A stretch of DNA of 18,919 nt, from the NCBI GenBank assembly GCA_035687045.1, contig DASRYU010000190.1, positions 1-18,919 of the forward strand, in the 5' to 3' direction. The notes under the pieces were generated by a model. That model worked only from the letters and a program-made list of their open reading frames with translations. It made no database searches and had not been told where the DNA came from. This stretch comes from JAJPHT01 sp035687045 (GTDB taxonomy: Archaea > Thermoplasmatota > SW-10-69-26 > JACQPN01 > JAJPHT01). Numbering within the stretch: position 1 is the stretch's first letter; every line of letters starts with the position of its first letter. The position numbers were made by a program, and so were the translations under genes. This document shows positions 6,313 to 12,617 of the stretch, in pieces.

Positions 6313-6983
6313 TGCGGCGCGAGGCGCGCCCGCGGGCGGACGCGACGGCGACGGCGCAGGGCGCGTTGCGGGAGATGCGCATGAGCGACGTGGACGCCAT
6401 CCTCCAGCTCGAGCGGGAGGCGTTCCCCGACATCCCGGACGAGCGCCTGTGGCAGCGCCACCAGGTGGAGTCGCACATCCGGACGTTCCCGGAGGGGCAG
6501 TGGGTCGTGGAGCGCGACGGCGTCATCCTCGGGAGCTGCATGAACATGCGCACCTCGTGGGAGCGCGCGACGACGCAGCACCGATGGCGCGAGATCACGG
6601 CGATGGGCACGATCGACACGCACGACCCGCACGGCGACACGCTCTACGGCGTCGAGATCATGGTGAGCCCCCGCGCGCGCCGGATGGGGCTCGGGCGGCG
6701 CATGTTCGAGCGCCGGTTCGCGTACGTCGTCGAGCACGGCCTGCGCGCGTTCGTGACCGGCGGACGCCTCCCCGGGTACTGCGAGCACCGCGAGCGCCTC
6801 GTCCCCCAGGAGTACATCGAGGCCGTGATGCACGGCGAGCTCACGGACCCCGTCCTCACGCCCGAGCTCAAGTGGGGGTGCACGCCCATCGGCGTGTTCG
6901 CCGGCTACATCATGGACCCGGCGAGCTGCCACTACGCGACGGTCGTCGTGTGGGAGAACCCCGAGCGCCGCGGCGCGCGCTGA
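6312..6983 (+). CDS. GNAT family N-acetyltransferase
   Basis: This 223-residue protein has the GNAT fold. MRMSDVDAILQLEREAFPD (22-40) is the first helix, VERDGVILGSCMNMRT is the beta hairpin, VEIMVSPRARRMGLGRRMFERRF (114-136) carries the acetyl-CoA pyrophosphate loop RRMGLG, and a helix plus strands follow. The segment TFPEGQWVV followed by GSCMNMRT resembles the acetyltransferase domain found fused to carbon-nitrogen hydrolases (nitrilase superfamily); here it is paired with a separate amidohydrolase instead. The ATG at 6312 overlaps the previous stop by one base; residues 1-20 are Arg/Ala rich, and a start at residue 22 or 24 is possible. It ends 6 bp from the convergent MutS-like gene. The acceptor substrate is unknown. 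Confidence 0.85.
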   Translation: MRREARPRADATATAQGALREMRMSDVDAILQLEREAFPDIPDERLWQRHQVESHIRTFPEGQWVVERDGVILGSCMNMRTSWERATTQHRWREITAMGTIDTHDPHGDTLYGVEIMVSPRARRMGLGRRMFERRFAYVVEHGLRAFVTGGRLPGYCEHRERLVPQEYIEAVMHGELTDPVLTPELKWGCTPIGVFAGYIMDPASCHYATVVVWENPERRGAR

Positions 6984-6989
6984 GCCCTC

Positions 6990-8972
6990 TCACTCGCTGA
7001 AGCGCTTGAGGATGAGGTCGTAGACCTTCTTCTCGTCTCCCGTGGCGCGGCTTTGCAGGCGGCGCAGGATGAACTCCGGCGTCGACCGCGCGCGGTAGTT
7101 CATCCGCGGCGAGCGGTCCACGACAAGGTTGAAGTTCTCGTCGAGCCCCCGCGCCTCGATGCCGTCGATGCGCACGCTCGTGTACTGCGAGACCTGCTCC
7201 GCCATGTGCGTGACGCAGACGCCGTAGCTTCCGGTGTCCTTGAGGAGCTCGATGAACGTGCCGACGATCTTGCTCGCGGCCTCCAGCTCCGTCATCGCCT
7301 CGAGCTCGTCGGCGAGCACGAGCTTCGTGCCTTTCGACGTGACAATGGGGAGGAACCCCTTGAGGAAGCTCTCGAACGCGCCCGCTTCGAGGCTGCGCTT
7401 CTGCGTGAAGAAGTAGACGCCCTCCACCGGCGGCACGACGGCGCTCTTCGCGTTCACGGGGAGCCCGAGGTGGGCGAGGATGGCGATCTGGCCGAGCGTC
7501 TCGAGAAGCGTGGTCTTGCCGCCCGAGTTCGCGCCCGTGAGCAGCGCGACCTGGTCCTTCTGGTCGAGCACGTACAGGATGGGCACGCCGCCCGTGCGCG
7601 CGAGGTTGAGGTGGATCGCGCCCTCCACGCGCAGCTCCTTGCCGAAGGTCGGCGCCTCGAGGTTGTACTCGAGCGCGAACGAGCCGAGCGCGAACTCGTA
7701 ATCGAACTCGAGGAGCGCCTGGATCTCCGCCTCCGCGCGCTCGCGCAGGCCGCCGAGCTTCCGGGCGGCGTCCACCTTCGAGCGGAACGCGGCGCGCTTG
7801 CGGCGCCCCTCGAGCTCCTGGCGCTTGCGCTCCATCGCGCCGTCGTCGAGCTTCACGGGGAAGCCGTCGTTGAACGCGGAGGTGAAGTCCTCGCCCGTCT
7901 CGCGCGCGATGCGCTCGCGCCCCTCGCGGAGGACCGCCGCGTGGAGGTCGCGCACCTTGCGCGGCGTCTTCCCCGACATCATCTCGAGGACCTCGTCGCC
8001 CGTGAGCGAGAGCGACTTCGTGCGCAGGCCGATCTCGGCGTTCATCCACGCGACGGCGTCGTTGACGCTCTTCTCCACCTTGCTGAAGTCGAACTCCTTC
8101 GCGTGCAGGGAGTCGAGGAGATCGAGCATCGGCCCGAGCTCGCTCTTTCGGCCGAGCAGACGCGAAAGCTCCAGCGCGGCCTCCCAGATGGGGCGGTTCT
8201 CGCGGAAGTACGCGAGCGCCGCGTCGGGCACGAGGTCCGCCACGTGGCGGCTGAAGGGGACCTGCACGACGTTGTCGGCGCCGGTGAAGTCGAGGAGCCC
8301 CTGCGAGTAGGCGTAGATGACGATGTCGTTCGAGGGCGCGCCGTCGTCGGCGGTCGCGAGCTGGCAGAAGCGGTCGACGCCCGCCTTCACGAGCGCCTGG
8401 TAATCGGCGTCCGTGTCGACGACGATGCAGACGGAGGAGTCGTACTTCGGGCGCGGCGTGCGCGGGCGCTGGATGCGCGCGAGAAGCTTCGCGACGGCGG
8501 CGCGGTCGAGGGAGGCCACGCGCCTCTTCGCGGCCATCGCCATCGCGAGCCGCTCCTTCGCCTCCTTCGGCGGGAGGGGGACGAGGAGGCTGATCTTGTT
8601 GCGCGCATGCGACGTGTTCGCGAAGCTCGCGATGCGCGCGAGGATGTCCTCGTAGAGCGTCTCGGCGCGCGGCGTGCGCAGGAAGTCGGAGGGCGCGCGC
8701 CCCTGCACGGTGAGCACGAGCTCGACCGCGCGGCGCTCGGAGATGCCCTCGATGGCGGCGATGCGGTCGACCTCGCTCGCGCGCGCGGCGGCGAAGAAGG
8801 CGTCGGCGCTCCCGAACTCCTTCTCCAGGCGCTCGGCCAGCGCGTCGCCCACGCCGGGAAGCTCCGTCAGACTCGCCCTCGTCTCAGCAGCCACGGTCGC
8901 GGCCAGGTCGCATCCCGGGCCGGGGGAAGCCGGGGCGCCCGGATGTGGCTTGAGGGGGGTAGGCCGAAACAT
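6990..8972 (-). CDS. HhH-domain MutS-family ATPase
   Basis: This 660-residue protein has tandem helix-hairpin-helix motifs at the N-terminus (ELPGVGDALAERLEKEFGS, 37-55, and a second IEGISERRAVELVL, 74-87). A long helical middle region follows, and then a MutS-type ABC ATPase at about 450-625. Walker A is TGANSGGKTTL (479-489), Walker B LVLADE with D555/E556, and the H-loop histidine is H589 in VCVTHM. The mismatch-recognition domain of MutS1 and the C-terminal Smr nuclease domain of MutS2 are both absent. This matches the archaeal MutS-related group with an HhH front end, whose role is poorly known; branched DNA or recombination intermediates are plausible substrates. The ATG directly follows the stop of the upstream gene (TAG then ATG), so expression is probably coupled. 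The first 30 residues are low complexity, so a later start is possible. Confidence 0.87.
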   Translation of the reverse strand: MFRPTPLKPHPGAPASPGPGCDLAATVAAETRASLTELPGVGDALAERLEKEFGSADAFFAAARASEVDRIAAIEGISERRAVELVLTVQGRAPSDFLRTPRAETLYEDILARIASFANTSHARNKISLLVPLPPKEAKERLAMAMAAKRRVASLDRAAVAKLLARIQRPRTPRPKYDSSVCIVVDTDADYQALVKAGVDRFCQLATADDGAPSNDIVIYAYSQGLLDFTGADNVVQVPFSRHVADLVPDAALAYFRENRPIWEAALELSRLLGRKSELGPMLDLLDSLHAKEFDFSKVEKSVNDAVAWMNAEIGLRTKSLSLTGDEVLEMMSGKTPRKVRDLHAAVLREGRERIARETGEDFTSAFNDGFPVKLDDGAMERKRQELEGRRKRAAFRSKVDAARKLGGLRERAEAEIQALLEFDYEFALGSFALEYNLEAPTFGKELRVEGAIHLNLARTGGVPILYVLDQKDQVALLTGANSGGKTTLLETLGQIAILAHLGLPVNAKSAVVPPVEGVYFFTQKRSLEAGAFESFLKGFLPIVTSKGTKLVLADELEAMTELEAASKIVGTFIELLKDTGSYGVCVTHMAEQVSQYTSVRIDGIEARGLDENFNLVVDRSPRMNYRARSTPEFILRRLQSRATGDEKKVYDLILKRFSE

Positions 8973-9404
8973 CTAGCGGTCGCTCGCCATGAGGACGATG
9001 GAGCGGCGCATGCGCACGAGGTCCGCGAGCCGCGCGGCGACCACCGGCTCGTGGGCGAGGTAGCGCGCGAGGCCGGGCCCCTGGAGCACGGCCACCTCGG
9101 CGAGCTTCCCCATCCGCTGGAGCTCCCGCGCCACGGCGGCCCGGTCAAAGACGCACGTGTTCTGGTAGCGCACGGCCACCGCGCCGCGGCTCGCGACGAA
9201 CCGGCCCCGGGTGAGCTTGTCCGAGAGCTGCTGCGAGGCCAGGAGCTCGAGCTCGCTGCGCACGAACGCGAGCCGGTCCTCGACCGCGCGCCGCTCCTCG
9301 ACGAGCCGAAGGTACTCCTCGACCAGCGCCTGCGGCCCCTCGAGAAGGGGGATCTCATCGGCGGGTTCGAGCGCTGCGGGGGTGGGAGGGACGGTCGCGG
9401 CCAT
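8973..9404 (-). CDS. Hypothetical coiled-coil protein coupled to the MutS-like gene
   Basis: This 143-residue protein begins with a Pro/Ala-rich stretch. An amphipathic helical segment follows (LVEEYLRLVEERRAVEDRL onward, about residues 26-57) that looks like a coiled coil, then a short strand-rich region (GRFVASRGAVAVRYQNT) and a helical C-terminus ending RRSIVLMASDR. I do not recognise a family; the helix-strand-helix layout loosely recalls prefoldin-like proteins. The stop is immediately followed by the ATG of the MutS-like ATPase, which suggests a partner or accessory subunit. The ATG at 9404 is preferred; the ATG at 9440 would add 12 residues and would overlap the palindrome ATGACGTCAT at 9431-9440. 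Confidence 0.6.
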   Translation of the reverse strand: MAATVPPTPAALEPADEIPLLEGPQALVEEYLRLVEERRAVEDRLAFVRSELELLASQQLSDKLTRGRFVASRGAVAVRYQNTCVFDRAAVARELQRMGKLAEVAVLQGPGLARYLAHEPVVAARLADLVRMRRSIVLMASDR

Positions 9405-9430
9405 GGGTGTCGCAGGTACGATGACGCTCC

Positions 9431-9440
9431 ATGACGTCAT
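9431..9440. promoter_or_regulatory. Palindrome ATGACGTCAT between divergent genes
   Basis: A perfect 10-bp palindrome lies in the divergent gap between the coiled-coil gene (minus) and the SRPBCC gene (plus). Next to it, on the minus strand, GGGATAGGA (9441-9449) is a TATA-like candidate that would start transcription about 15 bases before the ATG at 9404. Position and symmetry suggest an operator; there is no direct evidence. Confidence 0.35.
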
Positions 9441-9529
9441 CCTATCCCGGACGTCGCCGCAAGGAGGGGGCGACGAAACGACGGGCCGAGCGGGCGCTGT
9501 GCCGCCGCGCTGCGGCTGTGGCGCCGCGC

Positions 9530-9544
9530 CGCTTCGTTGAAGCG
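9530..9544 (+). promoter_or_regulatory. Inverted repeat CGCTTC-GTT-GAAGCG, weak promoter candidate
   Basis: This 6-3-6 perfect repeat is centred about 29 bp before the GTG at 9566. Its AT-containing middle (TTCGTTGAA) falls where a TATA element would be for a leaderless message. It could therefore be the promoter itself, an operator over it, or both. Confidence 0.35.
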
Positions 9545-9565
9545 CCGCCCGGACGCTCCGTACCC

Positions 9566-10042
9566 GTGGACCGCCCGCACGTCTCGATCCAGTACGAGCG
9601 CACCTTCCCGTACCCGATCGACGTCGCGTACGCCTGGCTCACCGACTACCAGGACGACGACCCCCAGCGCGCCGGAGCCATGGTCGAGAAGCGCGACGTC
9701 GTCCGACGCGGCGACCGCGAGGTCGAGGTCGACGCGCGCCTCGACGTCCTCGGCAAGAAATACACGGGACGCGCCGTCATCCACCTCCACCCCGAAGAGC
9801 ACCGATGGGTCGCCGTCATCGGCCGCGGCAGCTGGCAGTTCCACTACCGCCTCGAGCCCGACGGCCCCCACCGCTCCCGCCTCATCGTCGACTACCGCAT
9901 CACCTCCCGCCGCTGGACCCGCCGCGCCCTCGTCACCCTCGGCAAGCCCCTCATCCGACGCCAGCTCGACCGCATGTGGGACGGCTTCGCCGACGCGATG
10001 GAACGCGAGCTCGGCACCCCTATAAGCCCCGCCGCGCAGTAG
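9566..10042 (+). CDS. SRPBCC/polyketide cyclase-like ligand-binding protein
   Basis: This 158-residue protein starts with the strand and paired helices typical of the START/SRPBCC fold (SIQYERTFPYPIDVAYAWLTDYQDDD). A curved sheet follows (KRDVVRRGDREVEVDARLDV, YTGRAVIHLHPEEHRWVAV, WQFHYRLEPDG, SRLIVDYRITS), and a long C-terminal helix closes the cavity (LIRRQLDRMWDGFADAMERELG). Such proteins bind hydrophobic ligands or act as cyclases or chaperones; the ligand is unknown. The GTG at 9566 is chosen because the upstream in-frame sequence is Arg/Ala-rich and not conserved-looking. The second half uses NCC codons almost exclusively, unlike most neighbours. The 3' end contains the TATA box of the next gene. 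Confidence 0.75.
   Translation: MDRPHVSIQYERTFPYPIDVAYAWLTDYQDDDPQRAGAMVEKRDVVRRGDREVEVDARLDVLGKKYTGRAVIHLHPEEHRWVAVIGRGSWQFHYRLEPDGPHRSRLIVDYRITSRRWTRRALVTLGKPLIRRQLDRMWDGFADAMERELGTPISPAAQ
10019..10027 (+). promoter_or_regulatory. TATA box of the small membrane protein gene
   Basis: CCTATAAGC is the clearest TATA element in the window. It lies inside the last codons of the SRPBCC gene, with its centre 25 bp before the GTG at 10048. It predicts a leaderless message and an independent promoter in spite of the 5-bp gap between the genes. Confidence 0.7.
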
Positions 10043-10047
10043 CGCGC

Positions 10048-10398
10048 GTGGCGCGGCGGACGCAGGTCTTCCTCAAGGAATCCGTCATCTTCTTCGGATT
10101 CCTCAACGGCCTCTTCCTCGCCATCGGCGTCAACCCCGGCGCCACCCTCCTCGACGTCCTCCGCAGCGTCATCGAGAACCTCGTCGGCCAAAGCGGATGG
10201 GTCGCCCTCGCCTTCACCCTCCTCCCCATCCTCCTCGTCGCCCTCGCCCTCCGCTACATCTTCAAGCGCGGCGGATGGCTCGGCTTCCTCGCCGTCGCCC
10301 TCGCCTTCCTCGCCGGGCTCTGGCTCCTCGCCGAGCCGCAGCTCGGAGCCGGCCTCCTCGTCGCCGCGCTCATCCTCGGCTTCCTCGCCACACGCTGA
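10048..10398 (+). CDS. Small four-helix membrane protein, hypothetical
   Basis: This 116-residue protein has four hydrophobic segments at about residues 12-28, 53-71, 76-94 and 99-115. The short charged loop RYIFKRGG separates the second and third. The N-terminus is basic (VARRTQVFLKE). No family motif is recognised. The GTG at 10048 is set by the TATA box 25 bp upstream. Codon use is strikingly C-ending (CTC, ACC, CCC, GCC, ATC), as in the end of the preceding gene. It may act with the SRPBCC protein at the membrane, but nothing in the sequence proves this. Confidence 0.7.
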   Translation: MARRTQVFLKESVIFFGFLNGLFLAIGVNPGATLLDVLRSVIENLVGQSGWVALAFTLLPILLVALALRYIFKRGGWLGFLAVALAFLAGLWLLAEPQLGAGLLVAALILGFLATR

Positions 10399-10632
10399 CA
10401 CGAGCGTGCGGCGAAGCCCGGACAAAAGGGATATCGCGCACGGCGATCCGGAAGCGCCCGGCCCGCGTGCGCACGCTGGTCCGCCGGCGCCCCGCGCGTG
10501 CGATGCGCGGGGCCAGTCGCGCGAGCGGTCAACTCAGCGTGAGCCAGCGGCCGGGATACGGTGGTGGTGGCGGGGGAGGGCCCAGCGGTCGGTGGCCGCC
10601 AGCGCACGCCCCGCGCCGTCGCCCGTCGCGCC
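10399..10632. other. Convergent intergenic gap with no recognised gene
   Basis: This 234-bp gap lies between the ends of two convergent genes, where no promoter is needed, yet it contains an AT-rich plus-strand island, ACAAAAGGGATATC, at about 10422-10435. On the minus strand the same island gives a TTTT tract and could end tfe transcripts. From about 10460 the DNA is GC-rich with many self-complementary stretches and a G-rich run near 10560-10590. Open frames here give low-complexity Arg/Gly/Pro sequence. I could not match it to RNase P, SRP or tRNA by eye. A structured RNA is possible. Confidence 0.3.
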
Positions 10633-11139
10633 TTACTGCGCGGCGCGCGAGTCGCGTTCGAGCGCGGCGATGCGGAGGCGGAGCTGTTCGAGCTCGTTCT
10701 TGTTGTCGTGCTGCTGGAGGATGGCGTTGTGCTCCGGGCAGGTGAAGGAGTGTTCGGTGGCGCGGCCGAAGTCGAAGCGTTCGGCGCCTTCGGGGCAGAT
10801 GAAGAACTCGTGCGTCTGCTCGAAGTCGAGGGCCTGGCGGAGGGAGGCGAGGTCCTTGCGCGTCCTCTCGAGGATGGTGTGGGCGGCTTGCTCGGGGCGG
10901 ATGTGCCAGTAGAAGGTGAGCCAGCCGGTCTCCTTGTCCTTCTCCTTGTGGTATTCCGCGATGCGGGCCTCGTAGAGGTCGTAGAGCACCTTGCGGATGT
11001 GGGAAGGCTTCTCGCCGAGCTCTTCGGCGAGCTCGCTGTCGGTCGCTTCTTTGCGCGACATCAACGCTTCGGCGATGCGGAGACCCTCGGGACCGGTCAG
11101 CTGCGCGACGTACGATCGGACGCGCTCAAGGGAATCCAT
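10633..11139 (-). CDS. tfe: Transcription factor E (TFE alpha) with degenerate zinc ribbon
   Basis: This 168-residue protein is the archaeal counterpart of the TFIIE alpha N-terminal half. It stabilises the open promoter complex with TBP, TFB and RNA polymerase. The winged helix spans residues about 1-92: LRIAEALMSRKEATDSELAEEL, the recognition helix KPSHIRKVLYDLYEARI, and the wing with WLTFYWHI. A linker helix follows (93-108) and then the ribbon region. The normal ribbon has two CxxC pairs. Here only the first cysteine of each pair remains, C115 in CPEG and C134 in CPEH, with G118 and H137 in the other positions. The spacing and the FDFGRATEHSFTCP motif are otherwise family-like. The C-terminus (143-168) is a charged helix. 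The ATG at 11139 is the natural start. It lies downstream of trm56 on the same strand, and adjacency of these two genes is, from memory, common in Euryarchaeota. Confidence 0.93.
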   Translation of the reverse strand: MDSLERVRSYVAQLTGPEGLRIAEALMSRKEATDSELAEELGEKPSHIRKVLYDLYEARIAEYHKEKDKETGWLTFYWHIRPEQAAHTILERTRKDLASLRQALDFEQTHEFFICPEGAERFDFGRATEHSFTCPEHNAILQQHDNKNELEQLRLRIAALERDSRAAQ

Positions 11140-11178
11140 GGACGTTCAGCACCCAGGCACATGTTCGTCTGGGAACGG

Positions 11179-11186
11179 ACTTAAGG
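11179..11186 (-). promoter_or_regulatory. TATA-like element upstream of tfe
   Basis: The minus-strand sequence CCTTAAGT is centred about 43 bp before the tfe ATG. Transcription starting about 25 bp downstream would leave a leader of about 15-20 bases, unlike the leaderless pattern of most neighbours. It indicates that tfe can be transcribed separately from trm56. Confidence 0.4.
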
Positions 11187-11245
11187 ATTCGGTCAGCGGA
11201 CATTGAGGCTTCCGTACCCTCGGCCTAAGGGTCAAGGAGCGGTGC

Positions 11246-11446
11246 CTACGCGTTCGAATCGTCGCGTTCTTCGCACGTGGCGTCGGCGTCGGCCGAGGCC
11301 CGTTTGTCCCGTGGGCGCACGACTTTTCCTTTCGTCGAAGGCTCGACCTCGAGCTCTCCCTCGAAGCGCTTCTCGAAGACGGCGTTCCCGCGCAGCGCGT
11401 AGAGGAAGAGCGCGAGCGCGGCGACCTCGGAGTGCGGCTGGTCGCA
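11246..11446 (-). pseudogene. In-frame duplicated tail of trm56 after a TAG stop
   Basis: Immediately after the trm56 TAG (11447-11449) the same frame continues for 66 codons to a TAG at 11246-11248. It reads CDQPHSEVAALALFLYALRG and onward, repeating the C-terminal domain of Trm56 (residues about 127-169) before a new hydrophilic tail ending EERDDSNA. It begins with CD from the ELCDHNVAVGNQPHSEV region but lacks the 21 bp encoding HNVAVGN, as if deleted between two CCA triplets. It has no start codon or knot-forming N-terminus, so it cannot be an enzyme on its own. The tail may represent the original gene end displaced by the duplication. Confidence 0.7.
11309..11441 (-). repeat. Direct repeat, downstream copy of the trm56 3' end
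   Basis: About 133 bp match 11480-11612 with a fixed offset of 171 bp. By eye I count about eight mismatches, several of them at third codon positions, and no gaps. 171 bp is 57 codons, so the copies stay in the same reading frame. Confidence 0.9.
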
Positions 11447-11986
11447 CTACAGGTCGTTCTGCGCGTCGTCGTGCCCCTGCCGTGGGCGCACGACCTTTCC
11501 TTTCGCGGAGGGCTCGACCTCGAGCTCGCCCTCGAAGCGCTTCTCGAAGACGGCGTTCCCGCGCAGCGCGTAGAGGAAGAGGGCCAGCGCGGCGACCTCC
11601 GAGTGCGGCTGGTTGCCGACGGCCACGTTGTGGTCGCACAGCTCGTACACTTCGCGCGGGACCTTCTCCGCGCCGACGACGACGAGGAGGTCGCGGTCGA
11701 GCGGGATGCGCGGGACGACCTCGGGCAGCGGGAGGCCGTACATGGTGAGGTGGACCTTCGTGCCGTCGAAGTTCTTGAGGAGCGGCCGGAACGGGACGCC
11801 GTCGTCGATGCTGAACGGGCCGCCGAAGCGCTTCGTGATATCGCGCACGCCGGTGACGACGCGCTCGTCCTGCGCGTCCATGACGACGCGGTCGCAGCCG
11901 AGGGCGCGCGCGGTGAGGGCGACGTGCGTGGTGATGCGCTTGTCGCGCTCGGGGCGGTGGCCCAGCCGGAGGACGGTGATGCCCAC
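11447..11986 (-). CDS. trm56: tRNA (cytidine(56)-2'-O)-methyltransferase Trm56
   Basis: This 179-residue SPOUT-class methylase uses S-adenosylmethionine to methylate the ribose of C56 in the T loop of archaeal tRNAs. It starts with the family signature ITVLRLGHRPERDKRITTHVAL (3-24). The knotted SAM-binding region VVVGAEKVPREVYELCDHNVAVGNQPHSE lies at 102-130. The length is within the normal range. The GTG at 11986 (spelled M in the protein) is fixed by the family N-terminus and by a TATA-like element about 26 bp upstream. The end is unusual: a 171-bp tandem duplication of the 3' part places a second in-frame copy of the last helix and tail after the TAG. The enzyme ending at this TAG still has the complete SPOUT domain and should be active. 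Confidence 0.93.
   Translation of the reverse strand: MGITVLRLGHRPERDKRITTHVALTARALGCDRVVMDAQDERVVTGVRDITKRFGGPFSIDDGVPFRPLLKNFDGTKVHLTMYGLPLPEVVPRIPLDRDLLVVVGAEKVPREVYELCDHNVAVGNQPHSEVAALALFLYALRGNAVFEKRFEGELEVEPSAKGKVVRPRQGHDDAQNDL
11480..11612 (-). repeat. Direct repeat, copy within trm56
   Basis: This is the partner of 11309-11441, encoding Trm56 residues about 126-169 inside the intact gene. Between the two copies the minus strand carries a short unique stretch encoding QGHDDAQNDL and the TAG stop. Confidence 0.9.
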
Positions 11987-12008
11987 GCGCGGCGAGGCGG
12001 CATCGGCT

Positions 12009-12016
12009 CCTTAGCG
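12009..12016 (-). promoter_or_regulatory. TATA-like element of trm56
   Basis: Minus-strand GCTAAGG is centred about 26 bp before the GTG at 11986. This is weak but correctly spaced for a leaderless message. The 77-bp gap 12004-12080 otherwise holds only GC-rich sequence. Confidence 0.4.
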
Positions 12017-12080
12017 CTTGCGCACCCGCGCCGGCCGCTCCGCTCGCGGGTCGCGTTGCGGACGTGGGCGCACGGTGCGC

Positions 12081-12572
12081 CTATTCGATCTTCTTGACGA
12101 CGTGCCCCTTGAACTCGAGGCGCGCGCTGCGCTTGAGGAGCGCCTTGAGGCGGATGAGGGGCATGTTGAACTTCTCGGCGATGGCGCGCGCGGAGAAACC
12201 TTCGGGCGGCACCATGGACGCGAGCTCCTGGTCCGTCTTGTCGAACCGGTTCTCGTCCATCGCGGCGATGCTGAGGATCTCCGCGATCTCCTGCACGGAG
12301 CAGGAGGTGTTGATGTGGAACGCGGTGTAGTAGGAGTGGTACGCCTTCTCGGTCTTGCCCTCGACGGCTTCCCAGCGCGTCTCGACAAGCTTCGTCTTCT
12401 CGAAGAGCGAGAGCGCGTCGAGGCCGGCGTCGCCGAACTCCTTCTTGATCTGGTTCGCCGTGAGCCAGTTGTCGATGAGGCGCTGGAAGACGTCGCGCTT
12501 GACGTCAGAATCGAACGCGCGCAAGATGGGGACGAGGTCCGTGGACTCGCTCACCACCTTGATGCGACGCAC
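12081..12572 (-). CDS. Archaeal winged-helix transcriptional regulator (ArsR-like)
   Basis: This 163-residue protein has an ArsR-like winged helix at about 14-88: VPILRAFDSDVKRDVFQRLID, then LTANQIKKEFGDAGLDALSLFEKTKLVETRWE, then the wing KAYHSYYTAFHINTS. A second HTH-like unit at about 125-150 (GFSARAIAEKFNMPLIRLKALLKRS) is followed by a basic strand at the end. The two-HTH layout, with the conserved-looking segment SVQEIAEILSIAAMDENRFD between them, suggests a dedicated archaeal regulator rather than a metal sensor; no metal-binding cysteine pair is present. The GTG at 12572 is set by a TATA box 26 bp upstream. It sits between ribK and trm56 on the same strand, each with its own promoter. 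Targets are unknown. Confidence 0.75.
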   Translation of the reverse strand: MRRIKVVSESTDLVPILRAFDSDVKRDVFQRLIDNWLTANQIKKEFGDAGLDALSLFEKTKLVETRWEAVEGKTEKAYHSYYTAFHINTSCSVQEIAEILSIAAMDENRFDKTDQELASMVPPEGFSARAIAEKFNMPLIRLKALLKRSARLEFKGHVVKKIE

Positions 12573-12593
12573 GCGAATCCATGGGACCGTATC

Positions 12594-12602
12594 GGCTTAA
12601 AG
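12594..12602 (-). promoter_or_regulatory. TATA box of the two-HTH regulator
   Basis: Minus-strand CTTTAAGCC is centred 26 bp before the GTG at 12572, predicting a leaderless transcript. It lies in the 45-bp gap after ribK. Confidence 0.65.
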
Positions 12603-12617
12603 GTTCTCAGATTGGAC

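Noticed and set aside
7053..9434. 793-residue plus-strand open frame opposite the MutS-like gene
   Set aside because: It is low complexity (Arg/Glu/Ala/Leu/His) without motifs; the minus strand encodes intact Walker motifs and HhH domains.
10399..10632. RNase P, SRP or tRNA gene in the convergent gap
   Set aside because: I could not find the conserved loops or the tRNA T and D arm consensus by eye. It is left as an unassigned region.
11447..11449. TAG read as pyrrolysine or another recoded residue
   Set aside because: TAG also ends the acyl-CoA dehydrogenase and FAH-family genes here as an ordinary stop, and no recoding element is visible. Plain duplication is simpler, although read-through remains testable.
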